From Sphaerotilus mobilis (GTDB taxonomy: Bacteria > Pseudomonadota > Gammaproteobacteria > Burkholderiales > Burkholderiaceae_C): DNA of 64,000 nucleotides. Location: contig NZ_SGWV01000008.1 of the NCBI RefSeq assembly GCF_004216565.1, positions 124,001 through 188,000 of the forward strand. The letters are read 5' to 3'. The notes beneath the pieces were generated by a model. That model saw only the letters and a list, made by a program, of their open reading frames with translations, did no database searches and was not told the DNA's origin. The position numbers and the translations under genes are program-made. Shown in pieces: positions 19,288 to 28,135 of the stretch (positions are counted from its first letter, which is position 1; each line of letters begins with the position of its first letter).

Positions 19288-20820
19288 TTGAGTGCCATCC
19301 TCGAGATGCGCGGCATCAGCAAGACCTTCCCCGGCGTGAAGGCGCTGGATCGCGTCGATCTGGCGGTGCAGCCCGGCGAGATCCACGCCATCGTTGGCGA
19401 GAACGGGGCCGGCAAGTCCACGCTGATGAAGGTGCTCAGCGGCGTCTACCCGCACGGCAGCTTCGAAGGGCAGATCGTCTTTGACGGCCAGCCGCGCCAG
19501 TTGCGCGACATCGCCGACAGCGAACGGCTGGGCATCATCATCATTCACCAGGAGCTGGCCCTGGTGCCGCTGCTGTCGATTGCCGAGAACATCTTTCTGG
19601 GCCAGGAGATCGCGCAGCATGGCGTGATCGACCCGCATGCGGCCCACAGCCGCACCCGCGCGCTGCTGGCCAAGGTCGGGCTGGTCGAGTCGCCATCGAC
19701 GCTGATCGACGACCTGGGCGTGGGCAAGCAGCAGCTGGTGGAGATCGCCAAGGCGCTGTCCAAGGACGTCAAGGTGCTGATCCTCGACGAGCCCACCGCC
19801 AGCCTCAACGAGACCGACAGCGACGCCTTGCTCGACCTGCTGGTCGACCTGCGAGCACAAGGCATCGCTTGCATCCTGATCTCGCACAAGCTCAACGAGA
19901 TCACACGCGTGGCCGACCGCATCACGGTGCTGCGTGACGGCACCTCGGTGACCACGCTGGACTGCCACGGCAGCGCCTCGGTCAGCGAGGACCTGATCAT
20001 CCGGGCGATGGTCGGCCGCGAGATGGCCGACCGCTACCCGCACCGCACGCCGCAGATCGGCGAGACGGTGTTCGAGGTGCGCGACTGGCATGTCCACCAC
20101 CACCTGCATCCGGACCGGGTCGTCGTGAAAGGCGTGGACCTGCACGCGCGGCGCGGCGAGATCGTCGGCATCGCCGGCCTGATGGGCGCGGGCCGCACCG
20201 AGTTCGCGATGAGCGTGTTCGGCCGCTCCTACGGCCAGCGCATCCGCGGCGAGGTCCGTCTCAAGGGCCAGACGGTCGACGTGTCGACGGTCGAACGCGC
20301 CGTCCGGCAGGGTCTGGCCTATGTCACCGAGGACCGCAAGGGCTGGGGCCTGGTGCTGGGTGACGAGATCGTGCGCAACGTCAGCCTGGCCAACCTGGGC
20401 GGCGTCTCCACGCGTGGCGTGATCGACCCGGGACGCGAGTTCGCGGTCGCCAGCGACTACCGCCAGAAGCTCGGCATCCGCTGTTCGAGCGTCTTCCAGC
20501 AGGTCGGCAATCTGTCCGGTGGCAACCAGCAGAAGGTCGTGCTGGCCAAGTGGCTGTTCGCCGACCCGCAGGTGCTGATCGTCGACGAGCCGACCCGCGG
20601 CATCGACGTCGGCGCCAAGTACGAGATCTACACCCTGATGGCCGAACTGGCCGCCCAGGGTCGCACCATCGTCATGATCTCCTCGGAGATGCCCGAGCTG
20701 CTCGGCATGTGCGACCGCATCTACGTCATGAATGAGGGCCGCTTCGTCGCCGAAATGGACGGCGCGCAGGCCACACAGGAATCGATCATGAGATCCATCG
20801 TCAAGTCCGGAGGCCGCTGA
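19288..20820 (+). CDS. gguA: Sugar ABC transporter ATP-binding protein GguA
   Basis: 510 residues with two ABC cassettes in tandem, as in AraG/XylG/MglA. First cassette: Walker [10 protein letters not shown] near residue 36, Walker B V-L-I-L-D-E-P-T. Second cassette: degenerate Walker [10 protein letters not shown], signature L-S-G-G-N-Q-Q-K, Walker [11 protein letters not shown]. The start is TTG at 19288, preceded by GGGAG at seven bases; this gives the normal N-terminus [15 protein letters not shown]. An upstream ATG at 19210 would read through the hairpin region and is rejected. Confidence 0.92.
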   Translation: MSAILEMRGISKTFPGVKALDRVDLAVQPGEIHAIVGENGAGKSTLMKVLSGVYPHGSFEGQIVFDGQPRQLRDIADSERLGIIIIHQELALVPLLSIAENIFLGQEIAQHGVIDPHAAHSRTRALLAKVGLVESPSTLIDDLGVGKQQLVEIAKALSKDVKVLILDEPTASLNETDSDALLDLLVDLRAQGIACILISHKLNEITRVADRITVLRDGTSVTTLDCHGSASVSEDLIIRAMVGREMADRYPHRTPQIGETVFEVRDWHVHHHLHPDRVVVKGVDLHARRGEIVGIAGLMGAGRTEFAMSVFGRSYGQRIRGEVRLKGQTVDVSTVERAVRQGLAYVTEDRKGWGLVLGDEIVRNVSLANLGGVSTRGVIDPGREFAVASDYRQKLGIRCSSVFQQVGNLSGGNQQKVVLAKWLFADPQVLIVDEPTRGIDVGAKYEIYTLMAELAAQGRTIVMISSEMPELLGMCDRIYVMNEGRFVAEMDGAQATQESIMRSIVKSGGR

Positions 20821-20821
20821 C

Positions 20822-22000
20822 ATGAAGGCACAGAACGACACGGCCAGTGGCCTGGCCTACCTGCGCCACCACATGCGCGAATACGGCATGCTGATGTCGC
20901 TGGTGGCGATCATGGCCTTCTTCCAGGTCATGACCGATGGCACGCTGATGCAGCCGTTGAACATCACCAACCTGATCCTGCAGAACAGCTACATCATCAT
21001 CATGGCCCTGGGCATGCTGATGGTGATCGTGGCCGGCCACATCGACCTGTCGGTCGGCTCGGTCTGCGGCTTCGTCGGCGCGGTGGCGGCCGTGCTGATG
21101 GTGAACCTCGAGATGCATTACGTGCCGGCCACGCTGATCTGCCTGGTGCTGGGCGGGGTGATCGGCGCGGCCCAGGGCTGGTTCGTGGCCTACGTCAAGA
21201 TCCCGTCGTTCATCGTCACGCTGGCGGGCATGCTGATCTTCAAGGGTCTGGCCCTGGCGGTGCTGGGCGGGCAGTCGGTCGGGCCCTTCCCGCCGACCTT
21301 CCAGCTGCTCAGCTCGGGCTTCCTGCCCGACCCGCTGCAGGGCGAGTCGCTGCGGCTGCTGTCGGTGCTGCTCGGCGTGCTGGCGGGTGTCGCGTTGCTG
21401 GTGTCGAAGTGGCGCGCGCGACGGGTCGCGCAGGCCCACCACATGGCGGTCGAGCCCGGCCTGCTGTTCTGGCTCAAGAACCTGGTCTTTGCGGCGGTGC
21501 TGGTCGCCCTGGTCACGCTGATGTCGACCTACAAGGGCATCCCCAACGTGTTGATGGTGATGGCCGTGCTGATCGTGGCCTATGAGTTCGTCACCACTCG
21601 CACCACCGTCGGACGGCGGGTCTATGCGCTGGGGGGCAATGAGAAGGCCGCGCGGCTGTCGGGCATCCGCACCGACCGGCTGACCTTCGGCACCTTCGTC
21701 AACATGGGCGTGCTGGCGGCGGTCGCCGGCCTGATCTTCGCGGCCCGCCTGAACACCGCCACGCCCAAGGCCGGCCAGGGCTTCGAGCTGGACGTGATCG
21801 CCGCCTGCTTCATCGGCGGCGCGTCAGCCTCGGGTGGGGTGGGGCGGGTCTATGGGGCGGTGATCGGTGCCTTCATCATGGGCGTGATGAACAACGGCAT
21901 GTCCATCCTGGGCATCGGCATCGACTACCAGCAGGTCATCAAGGGCCTGGTGCTGTTGGCCGCCGTGTTCGTCGACGTCTACAACCGCAACAAGCGCTGA
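20822..22000 (+). CDS. gguB: Sugar ABC transporter permease GguB
   Basis: 392 residues, multi-spanning, of the XylH/AraH/RbsC permease family. Visible family motifs include G-H-I-D-L-S-V-G-S near residue 80, the coupling-region G-N-E-K-A-A-R-L-S-G-I, and I-G-G-A-S-A-S-G-G-V-G near the C-terminus. The ATG follows the gguA stop after one base, so the two are translated together. With chvE and gguA it forms a complete sugar importer feeding the oxidation enzymes around it. Confidence 0.93.
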   Translation: MKAQNDTASGLAYLRHHMREYGMLMSLVAIMAFFQVMTDGTLMQPLNITNLILQNSYIIIMALGMLMVIVAGHIDLSVGSVCGFVGAVAAVLMVNLEMHYVPATLICLVLGGVIGAAQGWFVAYVKIPSFIVTLAGMLIFKGLALAVLGGQSVGPFPPTFQLLSSGFLPDPLQGESLRLLSVLLGVLAGVALLVSKWRARRVAQAHHMAVEPGLLFWLKNLVFAAVLVALVTLMSTYKGIPNVLMVMAVLIVAYEFVTTRTTVGRRVYALGGNEKAARLSGIRTDRLTFGTFVNMGVLAAVAGLIFAARLNTATPKAGQGFELDVIAACFIGGASASGGVGRVYGAVIGAFIMGVMNNGMSILGIGIDYQQVIKGLVLLAAVFVDVYNRNKR

Positions 22001-22088
22001 TCGAGCCGGACCGGGCCGGACGCCTGCGGGAGCGGCCGGCACAATCGCGGCCCACCGACCTCAGAACGCCAGAAGCGCGACGCCCGCC

Positions 22089-22823
22089 GTGAAGAACGAA
22101 GACTACCGACGCCCGCGCGAGAGCAAGAGCATGCACGCGCGCATCGTGCGGGAGCTTGGCCTGCGCATCGTCTCGGGCGAGCTGGCGCCGGGCGACAAGC
22201 TGCCCGCCGAGGCGACGCTGTGCGCCGCCTACGAGGTCAGCCGACCGGTGCTGCGCGAGGCCATCCGGGTGTTGTCGGCCAAGGGCCTGGTGGTATCGCG
22301 GCAGCGCACCGGCGTGGTGGTCCGCGCCCAGAGCGAATGGCATTTGCTCGACCCCGATGTCCTCTACTGGTTCATCGAGGCCCAGCCGGCCACGACCTTC
22401 GTCGAGACCCTGTTCACCGTGCGCCGCATCATCGAGCCGGCCGCCGCCGCGCTGGCCGCACGGTCGGCCAGCGATGCCGAGATCGCCCGCATCGCCGAGG
22501 CCTATGCCGGCATGGAGGCCGCCACGACGCCCGAGGAATTGCTGGAGCCGGACGTCGCCTTTCACCGCCGCATCGCCGAGGCCTCGGGCAACCCGCTGCT
22601 GGCCTACATCGGCACCATGCTCTCGCATGCCTTGCGCGAGTCGATCAAGCTCAGCAGCAAGATGCCCGACACCCACGCGCTGTCGCTGCCCCGGCACAAG
22701 GCCATCCTGACCGCGCTGCAGGTGCGTGACCCGCTCGCGGCGCGCCAGGCCACGCTGGTCCAGCTCGAAGAGACCAGCGACGACATCAGCCATGTGCTGG
22801 GCGGCGAACGACCACCCACCTGA
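22089..22823 (+). CDS. GntR/FadR-family transcriptional regulator
   Basis: 244 residues. The N-terminal winged helix (residues ~20-80) has L-P-A-E-A-T-L-C-A-A-Y-E-V-S-R-P-V-L-R-E-A-I-R. The C-terminal all-helical FCD domain carries metal/ligand-type residues D-V-A-F-H-R-R and R-H-K-A-I-L. Start is GTG. A -10-like CACAAT (22040-22045) upstream may give it its own promoter. Its place inside the cluster, and the two GT-N3-AC sites in the cluster's divergent promoter, suggest it is the local repressor released by a pathway sugar acid. Confidence 0.88.
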   Translation: MKNEDYRRPRESKSMHARIVRELGLRIVSGELAPGDKLPAEATLCAAYEVSRPVLREAIRVLSAKGLVVSRQRTGVVVRAQSEWHLLDPDVLYWFIEAQPATTFVETLFTVRRIIEPAAAALAARSASDAEIARIAEAYAGMEAATTPEELLEPDVAFHRRIAEASGNPLLAYIGTMLSHALRESIKLSSKMPDTHALSLPRHKAILTALQVRDPLAARQATLVQLEETSDDISHVLGGERPPT

Positions 22824-22857
22824 AGCCGCCCCGCACCGAACCCCAACAGGACACACC

Positions 22858-24414
22858 ATGACGACACCCTCCAGCGACTCGCCACACGGCCGCCACGTCA
22901 TCGCCGGCGAACGCGTCGCGACCGCCACGACATTCCTGTCGAGCCCGGCCAGCGGGCCCGCGCACACCTTCTGCAGCGGCACGCCGGAACTCGTCGACGC
23001 GGCCTGCCGTGCAGCCGAGGAAGCGTCCTGGACCTTTGCCCAGACGACGCGGGAGGCGAGGGCGGTCTTCCTCGACGCCATCGCCGACGAGATCGACGCG
23101 CGCGCCTCGGCCATCACCGAGATCGGCAGCCAGGAGACCGGCTTGCCCACTGCCCGCCTGGTCGGCGAGCGGGGCCGCACGCAAGGCCAGTTGCGCCTGT
23201 TCGCCAGCCACATCCGGCGAGGCGAGTACCTCGACCGGCGCCACGACGCGGCCCTGCCGGATCGCCAGCCGCTGCCGCGTCCAGAACTGCGCCTGGTGCA
23301 GCGCCCGATCGGCCCGGTTGCGGTCTTCGGTGCGTCGAACTTCCCGCTGGCCTTCTCGGTGGCCGGCGGCGACACGGCGTCCGCGCTGGCGGCCGGTTGC
23401 CCGGTGGTGGTCAAGGGGCACTCGGCGCACCCGGGCACCTCCGAGATCGTCGCCGAGGCGATCGCGGCGGCGGCGGCCCGTTGTGGCATGCCGGCGGGCG
23501 TGTTCTCGCTGATTCAGGGCGGCCGGCGCGATGTCGGCGAGGCGCTGGTCCGCCATCCGCTGATCCGCGCGGTCGGCTTCACCGGCTCGCTGGCCGGCGG
23601 CCGTGCCCTGTTCGACCTGTGCGCCTCGCGGCCTGAGCCCATTCCCTTCTTCGGCGAGCTGGGCTCGGTCAACCCGATGTTCCTGCTGCCGGCCGCCGTG
23701 GCCCGGCGCGGGCGCGAGATCGGCGCCGGCTGGGCGGCGTCCTTGAGCATGGGTGCCGGCCAGTTCTGCACCAACCCCGGCATCGCGGTGGTGCTGCGCG
23801 GCACGGACGGCGAGGCCTTCGCCGAGGCGGCCGTGGCCGCGCTGGCCCAGGTGCCGTCCCAGGTCATGCTGACCGACGGCATCGCCGCCGCCTACCGCGC
23901 CGGGCGCGACCGGGTGGCCGCCGGCACGGGCGTGCAGACGCTGCTGACGTCGACCTGCGACCTGCGCCAGGCGACGCCCTACCTCTACCGCGTCGACGCC
24001 AGCGACTGGCTCGGCAACCACACGCTGGCCGAAGAGGTGTTCGGCCCGCTCGGCCTGATCGTCAAGGTCGACGACCCGGACCAGATGCACGCGGTGGCGC
24101 GCTCCCTGAGCGGCCAGCTGACCACCACGTTGCACATGGAGCCTGACGATGCCGGTGACGCCGCCCTGGCGCGCAGCCTGCTGCCCATCCTGGAACGCAA
24201 GGCGGGCCGGGTGCTGGCCAATGGTTTCCCGACGGGCGTGGAGGTGTGTGACGCCATGGTCCACGGCGGACCCTACCCGGCGTCGACCAACTTCGGCGCC
24301 ACCTCGGTCGGCACGCTGTCGATCCGCCGCTGGCTGCGGCCGGTCTGCTACCAGAACCTGCCGGTCGGGATGATCCCGGGGCTGGATGAGCCGGTGCCCG
24401 ACAGCGCCGCGTGA
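22858..24414 (+). CDS. 2-Oxoglutarate semialdehyde dehydrogenase (ALDH family)
   Basis: 518 residues. Aldehyde dehydrogenase fold with catalytic Cys in G-A-G-Q-F-C-T-N-P-G (near residue 304) and general-base Glu in F-F-G-E-L-G-S-V-N-P. The G-E-L-G-S-V-N-P form is seen in ketoglutarate-semialdehyde dehydrogenases of the type III group (Azospirillum, Burkholderia). It would complete the pathway by oxidising 2-oxoglutarate semialdehyde to 2-oxoglutarate with NAD(P). A weak AGG lies before the ATG. Last gene of the sugar cluster. Confidence 0.9.
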   Translation: MTTPSSDSPHGRHVIAGERVATATTFLSSPASGPAHTFCSGTPELVDAACRAAEEASWTFAQTTREARAVFLDAIADEIDARASAITEIGSQETGLPTARLVGERGRTQGQLRLFASHIRRGEYLDRRHDAALPDRQPLPRPELRLVQRPIGPVAVFGASNFPLAFSVAGGDTASALAAGCPVVVKGHSAHPGTSEIVAEAIAAAAARCGMPAGVFSLIQGGRRDVGEALVRHPLIRAVGFTGSLAGGRALFDLCASRPEPIPFFGELGSVNPMFLLPAAVARRGREIGAGWAASLSMGAGQFCTNPGIAVVLRGTDGEAFAEAAVAALAQVPSQVMLTDGIAAAYRAGRDRVAAGTGVQTLLTSTCDLRQATPYLYRVDASDWLGNHTLAEEVFGPLGLIVKVDDPDQMHAVARSLSGQLTTTLHMEPDDAGDAALARSLLPILERKAGRVLANGFPTGVEVCDAMVHGGPYPASTNFGATSVGTLSIRRWLRPVCYQNLPVGMIPGLDEPVPDSAA

Positions 24415-24436
24415 TGGGTCCCGGCGCCGGGTCTGA

Positions 24437-25039
24437 TCAGCCGCGCGGCACGCGGCCCATCAGGTAGAACTCGGCGTTGGGCATCAGGCTGAGCAGGTTG
24501 GCCATGCGGTTGGACAGGCCGAAGAAGGCCGTGATGGCGCCAATGTCCCAGATGTCCTCGTCGCTGAAACCGTGCTGGCGCAGGGCTTCGAAGTCAGATT
24601 CGTCGACCTGCGACGAATCGCCACCGACCTTCAGCGCGAAATCCAGCATGGCGTGCTGGCGCGGGCTCAGGCTTGCCTTGTGGTGATTGATCGCCACCGC
24701 GTCGGCCAGCAGCGGCGACTTCTCGTAGATGCGCAGGATCGCGCCGTGCGCCACCACGCAGTAGAGGCAGCGGTTCGCGCCCGAGGTCGCCACGACGATC
24801 ATTTCCTTCTCGCCCTTGCTCAGGCCCGAAGGCCGCAACATCAGCGCGTCGTGGTAGTCGAAGAAGGCGCGGCATTCGTCCGGTCGGTGGGCCAGTGCCA
24901 GAAAGACATTGGGCACGAAGCCGGCCTTGGCCTGGACGGCCAGGATGCGCTCGCGCAGGTCGTCGGGCAGGCTGTCCAGGGCAGGCGTCGGATAGCGGCT
25001 GATCGGATGGGTCGATGGGGTGGTTGCGGCGGCGGTCAA
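24437..25039 (-). CDS. AhpD-like peroxidase-related protein
   Basis: 200 residues of the carboxymuconolactone decarboxylase/AhpD fold. The redox-active C-x-x-C followed by H is visible as C-L-Y-C-V-V-A-H-G (near residue 92). This form belongs to the 'uncharacterised peroxidase-related' subgroup. The start is taken as TTG at 25039 because GGAG lies six bases before it and no ATG is near; the long upstream open frame has no family similarity. It is convergent with the aldehyde dehydrogenase gene and divergent from tolB. Its electron donor is unknown. Confidence 0.78.
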   Translation of the reverse strand: MTAAATTPSTHPISRYPTPALDSLPDDLRERILAVQAKAGFVPNVFLALAHRPDECRAFFDYHDALMLRPSGLSKGEKEMIVVATSGANRCLYCVVAHGAILRIYEKSPLLADAVAINHHKASLSPRQHAMLDFALKVGGDSSQVDESDFEALRQHGFSDEDIWDIGAITAFFGLSNRMANLLSLMPNAEFYLMGRVPRG

Positions 25040-25229
25040 GGCGGTCTCCAAGGGGTCGATCCGGATGCGCGGATGCTGCCATGGCGACCGTGTGCAACGC
25101 GTGCCGGTGGCTCGCATCGGTCTGGAACAGCCTGTCACGGACCCTCTGTAACCATGGGATATATTCCCCGCACCCCGGGCGCCGGCCCTCGCTGAACGGC
25201 CCCGCAAACCACGGATCCACAAGAGCAAG
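25040..25229. promoter_or_regulatory. Divergent region with tolB promoter candidate
   Basis: 190 bp between the AhpD-like gene and tolB. TATATT at 25160-25165 is a good -10 for tolB, giving a leader of about 58 nt; no good -35 is present. Nothing else was recognised. Confidence 0.45.
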
Positions 25230-26525
25230 ATGACTTCCCGTCGACAGTTTTCACGCCTGGCGCTGAGTGCGCTGGGTGGCCTCGCCTTGCCCTGGTCGCC
25301 GGCCGCGCTGGCGCAGTTCCGGGTCGAGATCTCCGGCGTCGGTGCGACCCAGGTCCCGATCAGCTTGGCGCGCCTGCGTGACGAGGACAAGTCGCCCGTG
25401 CCGATCTCCGCGATCGTGCGCGCCGACCTCGAGCGCAGCGGGCTGTTCCGGGTCCTCGACGGCATCAACGGGGTCACCGACGAGAACGCCCGGCCGGCCT
25501 ATCCGGACTGGCGTGCCAAGGCGGTCGATGCCCTGGCCGCCGGGTCGATCGCTCGGCTGGCGGACGGTCGGTTCGATGTGCGCTACCGGCTCTGGGACGT
25601 GGTGAAGGGCGCCGATCTCGGCGGCAAGGCCGCCCCGCCGTCCGGCAAGGACGAGTTGCGTGGCGTGGCGCATGAAATGTCGGACTTCATCTACGAGAAG
25701 CTGACCAATGAACGCGGCGTGTTCTCGACCCGCATCGCCTATGTCTCGAAGGCGGCGGGGCGCTACACGCTGTGGATCGCCGATGCCGACGGCGAGGCCG
25801 CTCAGGTGGCGCTGACCGGCCCCGAACCCATCATGTCGCCCTCGTGGTCGCCCGATGCGCGCGAGTTGGCCTACGTCTCGTTCGAGGAACGCAAGGCCGT
25901 CGTCTACGTGCAGGATGTCTACGCCGGCAAGCGCCGTGTGGTGGCCAACTTCAAGGGCTCGAACAGCGCACCGGCCTGGTCGCCCAACGGGAGCATGCTG
26001 GCAGTCACCTTGACCCGCGACGGGCCGTCGCAGATCTGGCTGATGAACCGCAACGGCGGCGACCTCCGGCGCCTGACCAATGGCAGCAGCATCGACACCG
26101 AGGCCACCTGGGCCCCCGATGGCAAGAGCCTCTTTTTCGTCAGCGACCGTGGCGGCGGCCCCCAGATCTACCGCGTGCAGGTTGCCGGCGGGGCGGTCGA
26201 TCGGGTGACCTTCGCTGGCAACTACAACATCAGCCCCGCGATCAGCCCGGACGGTCGCAGCCTGGCCTACATCTCGCGCAACGGCGGCAACAACTTCCAG
26301 CTCACGCTGATGGACATCGCCACCGGAACCATCCGCACCCTGACCGACACCAACGAGGACGAGAGCCCCAGCTTCGCGCCCAACGGCCGGATGCTGATCT
26401 ACGCGACCCGCGCCGGTGGCCGCGACGTGCTGATGACGACCACGCTGGACGGTGCGATCAAGGCCCGTCTGGGTGTCCCGCAGGTTGACGTCCGCGAGCC
26501 GACTTGGGGACCCTTCGGTCGCTGA
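25230..26525 (+). CDS. tolB: Tol-Pal system periplasmic protein TolB
   Basis: 431 residues. TolB is a periplasmic six-bladed propeller that binds Pal and TolA and supports outer-membrane constriction at division. The N-terminal signal contains S-R-R-Q-F-S before a hydrophobic run ending A-L-A-Q, which fits a twin-arginine export signal. The TolB N-domain (I-S-G-V-G-A-T-Q-x-P-I) is followed by propeller repeats with S-P-D-G/A and W-S-P-N/D motifs. Unlike the common order, tolQ, tolR and tolA do not precede it. Confidence 0.95.
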   Translation: MTSRRQFSRLALSALGGLALPWSPAALAQFRVEISGVGATQVPISLARLRDEDKSPVPISAIVRADLERSGLFRVLDGINGVTDENARPAYPDWRAKAVDALAAGSIARLADGRFDVRYRLWDVVKGADLGGKAAPPSGKDELRGVAHEMSDFIYEKLTNERGVFSTRIAYVSKAAGRYTLWIADADGEAAQVALTGPEPIMSPSWSPDARELAYVSFEERKAVVYVQDVYAGKRRVVANFKGSNSAPAWSPNGSMLAVTLTRDGPSQIWLMNRNGGDLRRLTNGSSIDTEATWAPDGKSLFFVSDRGGGPQIYRVQVAGGAVDRVTFAGNYNISPAISPDGRSLAYISRNGGNNFQLTLMDIATGTIRTLTDTNEDESPSFAPNGRMLIYATRAGGRDVLMTTTLDGAIKARLGVPQVDVREPTWGPFGR

Positions 26526-26602
26526 GTCGCAAGGCCCGGACCGTTCCCACCGAAGAATTCACCGAACAGTGGCCGCCTCGATGCGGCCTGGAGCCTCCCG
26601 AG

Positions 26603-27220
26603 ATGAATCCCACATATGACCACTGGATCCGCCCGCTGCGCCTGGCCGCAGCGGCCGGTGTCGTCGTGCTGCTGTCGGCGTGTGCGTCGTCGACCCGGCT
26701 GGATCCGCCCGCACCGGTCGAGGACCGCAACCGCGGCGCGTCGTCCGCCCTGGCCGGCGGCGGCGCGGGTGGTGCAGCCGGCGTGGGCACGGTCAACGGC
26801 GGCCAGGCCGGCGGCACGGCCCTGCCGGGCGACAACCGCATCCCGTCGATCGACCTGGGCAGCGCAGACAACGGGGCCGGTGGCAATGCCGGCCTGCCGC
26901 GCGTCGTCTACTTCGACTTCGACAGCTATGTCGTCAAGGACGACTACCGCAACGTCATCGAGGCCCATGCCCGCTACCTCAGCGCCGATCGCAAGCGGCG
27001 CTTGCTGGTCGAGGGACACACCGACGAGCGTGGTGGCCGTGAATACAACCTCGCGCTGGGCCAGAAGCGCGCCGATGCGGTCGTGCGTGCGCTCGGCCTG
27101 CTGGGAACCGGCGGCGCCCAGACCGAAGCCGTGAGCTATGGCAAGGAACGCCCAGCTGCCAGCGGCAACGACGAGGCCAGCTGGGCCAAGAATCGTCGCG
27201 TCGAGTTGAAGGATCGCTGA
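26603..27220 (+). CDS. pal: Peptidoglycan-associated lipoprotein Pal
   Basis: 205 residues. The lipobox L-L-S-A-C (Cys ~26) predicts a lipoprotein anchored in the outer membrane. A Gly/Ala-rich linker follows, then the OmpA-like domain with Y-F-D-F-D-S, G-H-T-D-E-R-G and R-R-V-E at the end, the residues that bind diaminopimelate in the wall. CTCCCGAGATG provides a weak ribosome site for the chosen ATG; an earlier start would place the signal deep inside the protein. Its stop overlaps the cpoB start (TGATG). Confidence 0.95.
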   Translation: MNPTYDHWIRPLRLAAAAGVVVLLSACASSTRLDPPAPVEDRNRGASSALAGGGAGGAAGVGTVNGGQAGGTALPGDNRIPSIDLGSADNGAGGNAGLPRVVYFDFDSYVVKDDYRNVIEAHARYLSADRKRRLLVEGHTDERGGREYNLALGQKRADAVVRALGLLGTGGAQTEAVSYGKERPAASGNDEASWAKNRRVELKDR

Positions 27221-28086
27221 TGAACACGACATCCCGCCCCATGACCCTGAGCCGGCTGGCGCAAGCCCTGCTGACCTGCCTGCCGCTGCTGGGTCTGGTG
27301 CCGACGGCCCAGGCCGGCTTGTTCGATGACGAGGAAGCCCGCAAGGCGATCCTGGAACTGCGTGGCCGCTTGGACAAGGCCGAAGCCGCCAACACCCAGC
27401 TCAACCAGCAGCTCCAGCAGCAGCAGGCCGCCCGCAAGGTCGAGAACACCGAGATGACCGAGCAGCTCAACGTGCTGCGTCGTGGTGTGCTGGATCTCAA
27501 CAGCCAGATCGAACTGCTGCGCGGCGACATGGCGCGTCTGCGGGGTCAGGACGAGCAGGTCAGCCAGTCCAACCGCGATGCCACGCGCGAGCTGGCCGAT
27601 CTCCAGCGCAAGCAGAAGGACTTGCTGGCGGCGCTGGCCGCTCAAGACGAACGCCTGCGCCGGCTCGAACCGCAGAAGGTCAGCCTGGACGGCCGTGAGA
27701 TTACCGTCGATGTGGCCGAGAAGAGGGCCTACGACGATGCGATCGGCGTCTTGCGCAAGGGCGACTTTGCGCGAGCCGTCGACGCGCTTCAGGCCTTCCA
27801 GCGCCGGTTCGCCGGCAGCAGCTATGGCGGCCATGTGCAGTACTGGCTGGGAAACGCGCTGTATGGCAAGGGCGACGTCAAGGAAGCGATGGCGACCTTC
27901 CGCGCGCTCGTGACAACGACGCCTGACCACCCCCGCGCCGCCGAGGCGCTGTTGGCGGTGGCCAATTGCCAGGTCGAGCTGAAGGACCCGAAGTCAGCCC
28001 GCAAGACGCTCGACGAGCTGGTCAAGAACTACCCGCAGTCCGAGGCCGCGCAGTCCGGTCGCGAGCGCATCGCACAGCTCAAGTGA
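27220..28086 (+). CDS. cpoB: Cell division coordinator CpoB (YbgF)
   Basis: 288 residues. The signal peptide (about residues 1-32, ending A-Q-A) precedes a Gln/Leu-rich coiled coil (residues ~45-145) that trimerises in the family. Three TPR repeats follow from ~165 to the end, with Y-W-L-G-N-A-L-Y-G-K-G and L-L-A-V-A-N-C-Q. CpoB couples the Tol-Pal machine with PBP1B during constriction. Overlap with pal indicates translational coupling. Confidence 0.92.
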   Translation: MNTTSRPMTLSRLAQALLTCLPLLGLVPTAQAGLFDDEEARKAILELRGRLDKAEAANTQLNQQLQQQQAARKVENTEMTEQLNVLRRGVLDLNSQIELLRGDMARLRGQDEQVSQSNRDATRELADLQRKQKDLLAALAAQDERLRRLEPQKVSLDGREITVDVAEKRAYDDAIGVLRKGDFARAVDALQAFQRRFAGSSYGGHVQYWLGNALYGKGDVKEAMATFRALVTTTPDHPRAAEALLAVANCQVELKDPKSARKTLDELVKNYPQSEAAQSGRERIAQLK

Positions 28087-28096
28087 GCACGCCTTT

Positions 28097-28127
28097 GTGA
28101 CATCGCCGGGTGCCGGGCTTCTAGAAT
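28097..28127 (+). promoter_or_regulatory. Promoter of the YeeE-family gene, predicted leaderless start
   Basis: GTGACA (28097-28102) and TAGAAT (28122-28127) with 19-bp spacing. Only eight bases separate the -10 from the ATG at 28136, so transcription should begin at or within a base or two of the start codon. No Shine-Dalgarno is present. Confidence 0.55.
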
Positions 28128-28135
28128 CCGGCGCC

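Noticed and set aside
18106-20841. A 911-codon open frame on the minus strand across chvE-gguA
   Set aside because: It is the mirror of the high-GC coding frames of chvE and gguA, is full of D/H/Q/V low-complexity sequence, and resembles no family. The same reason removes the other long antisense frames (for example opposite rng, glnD, purL and uvrC).
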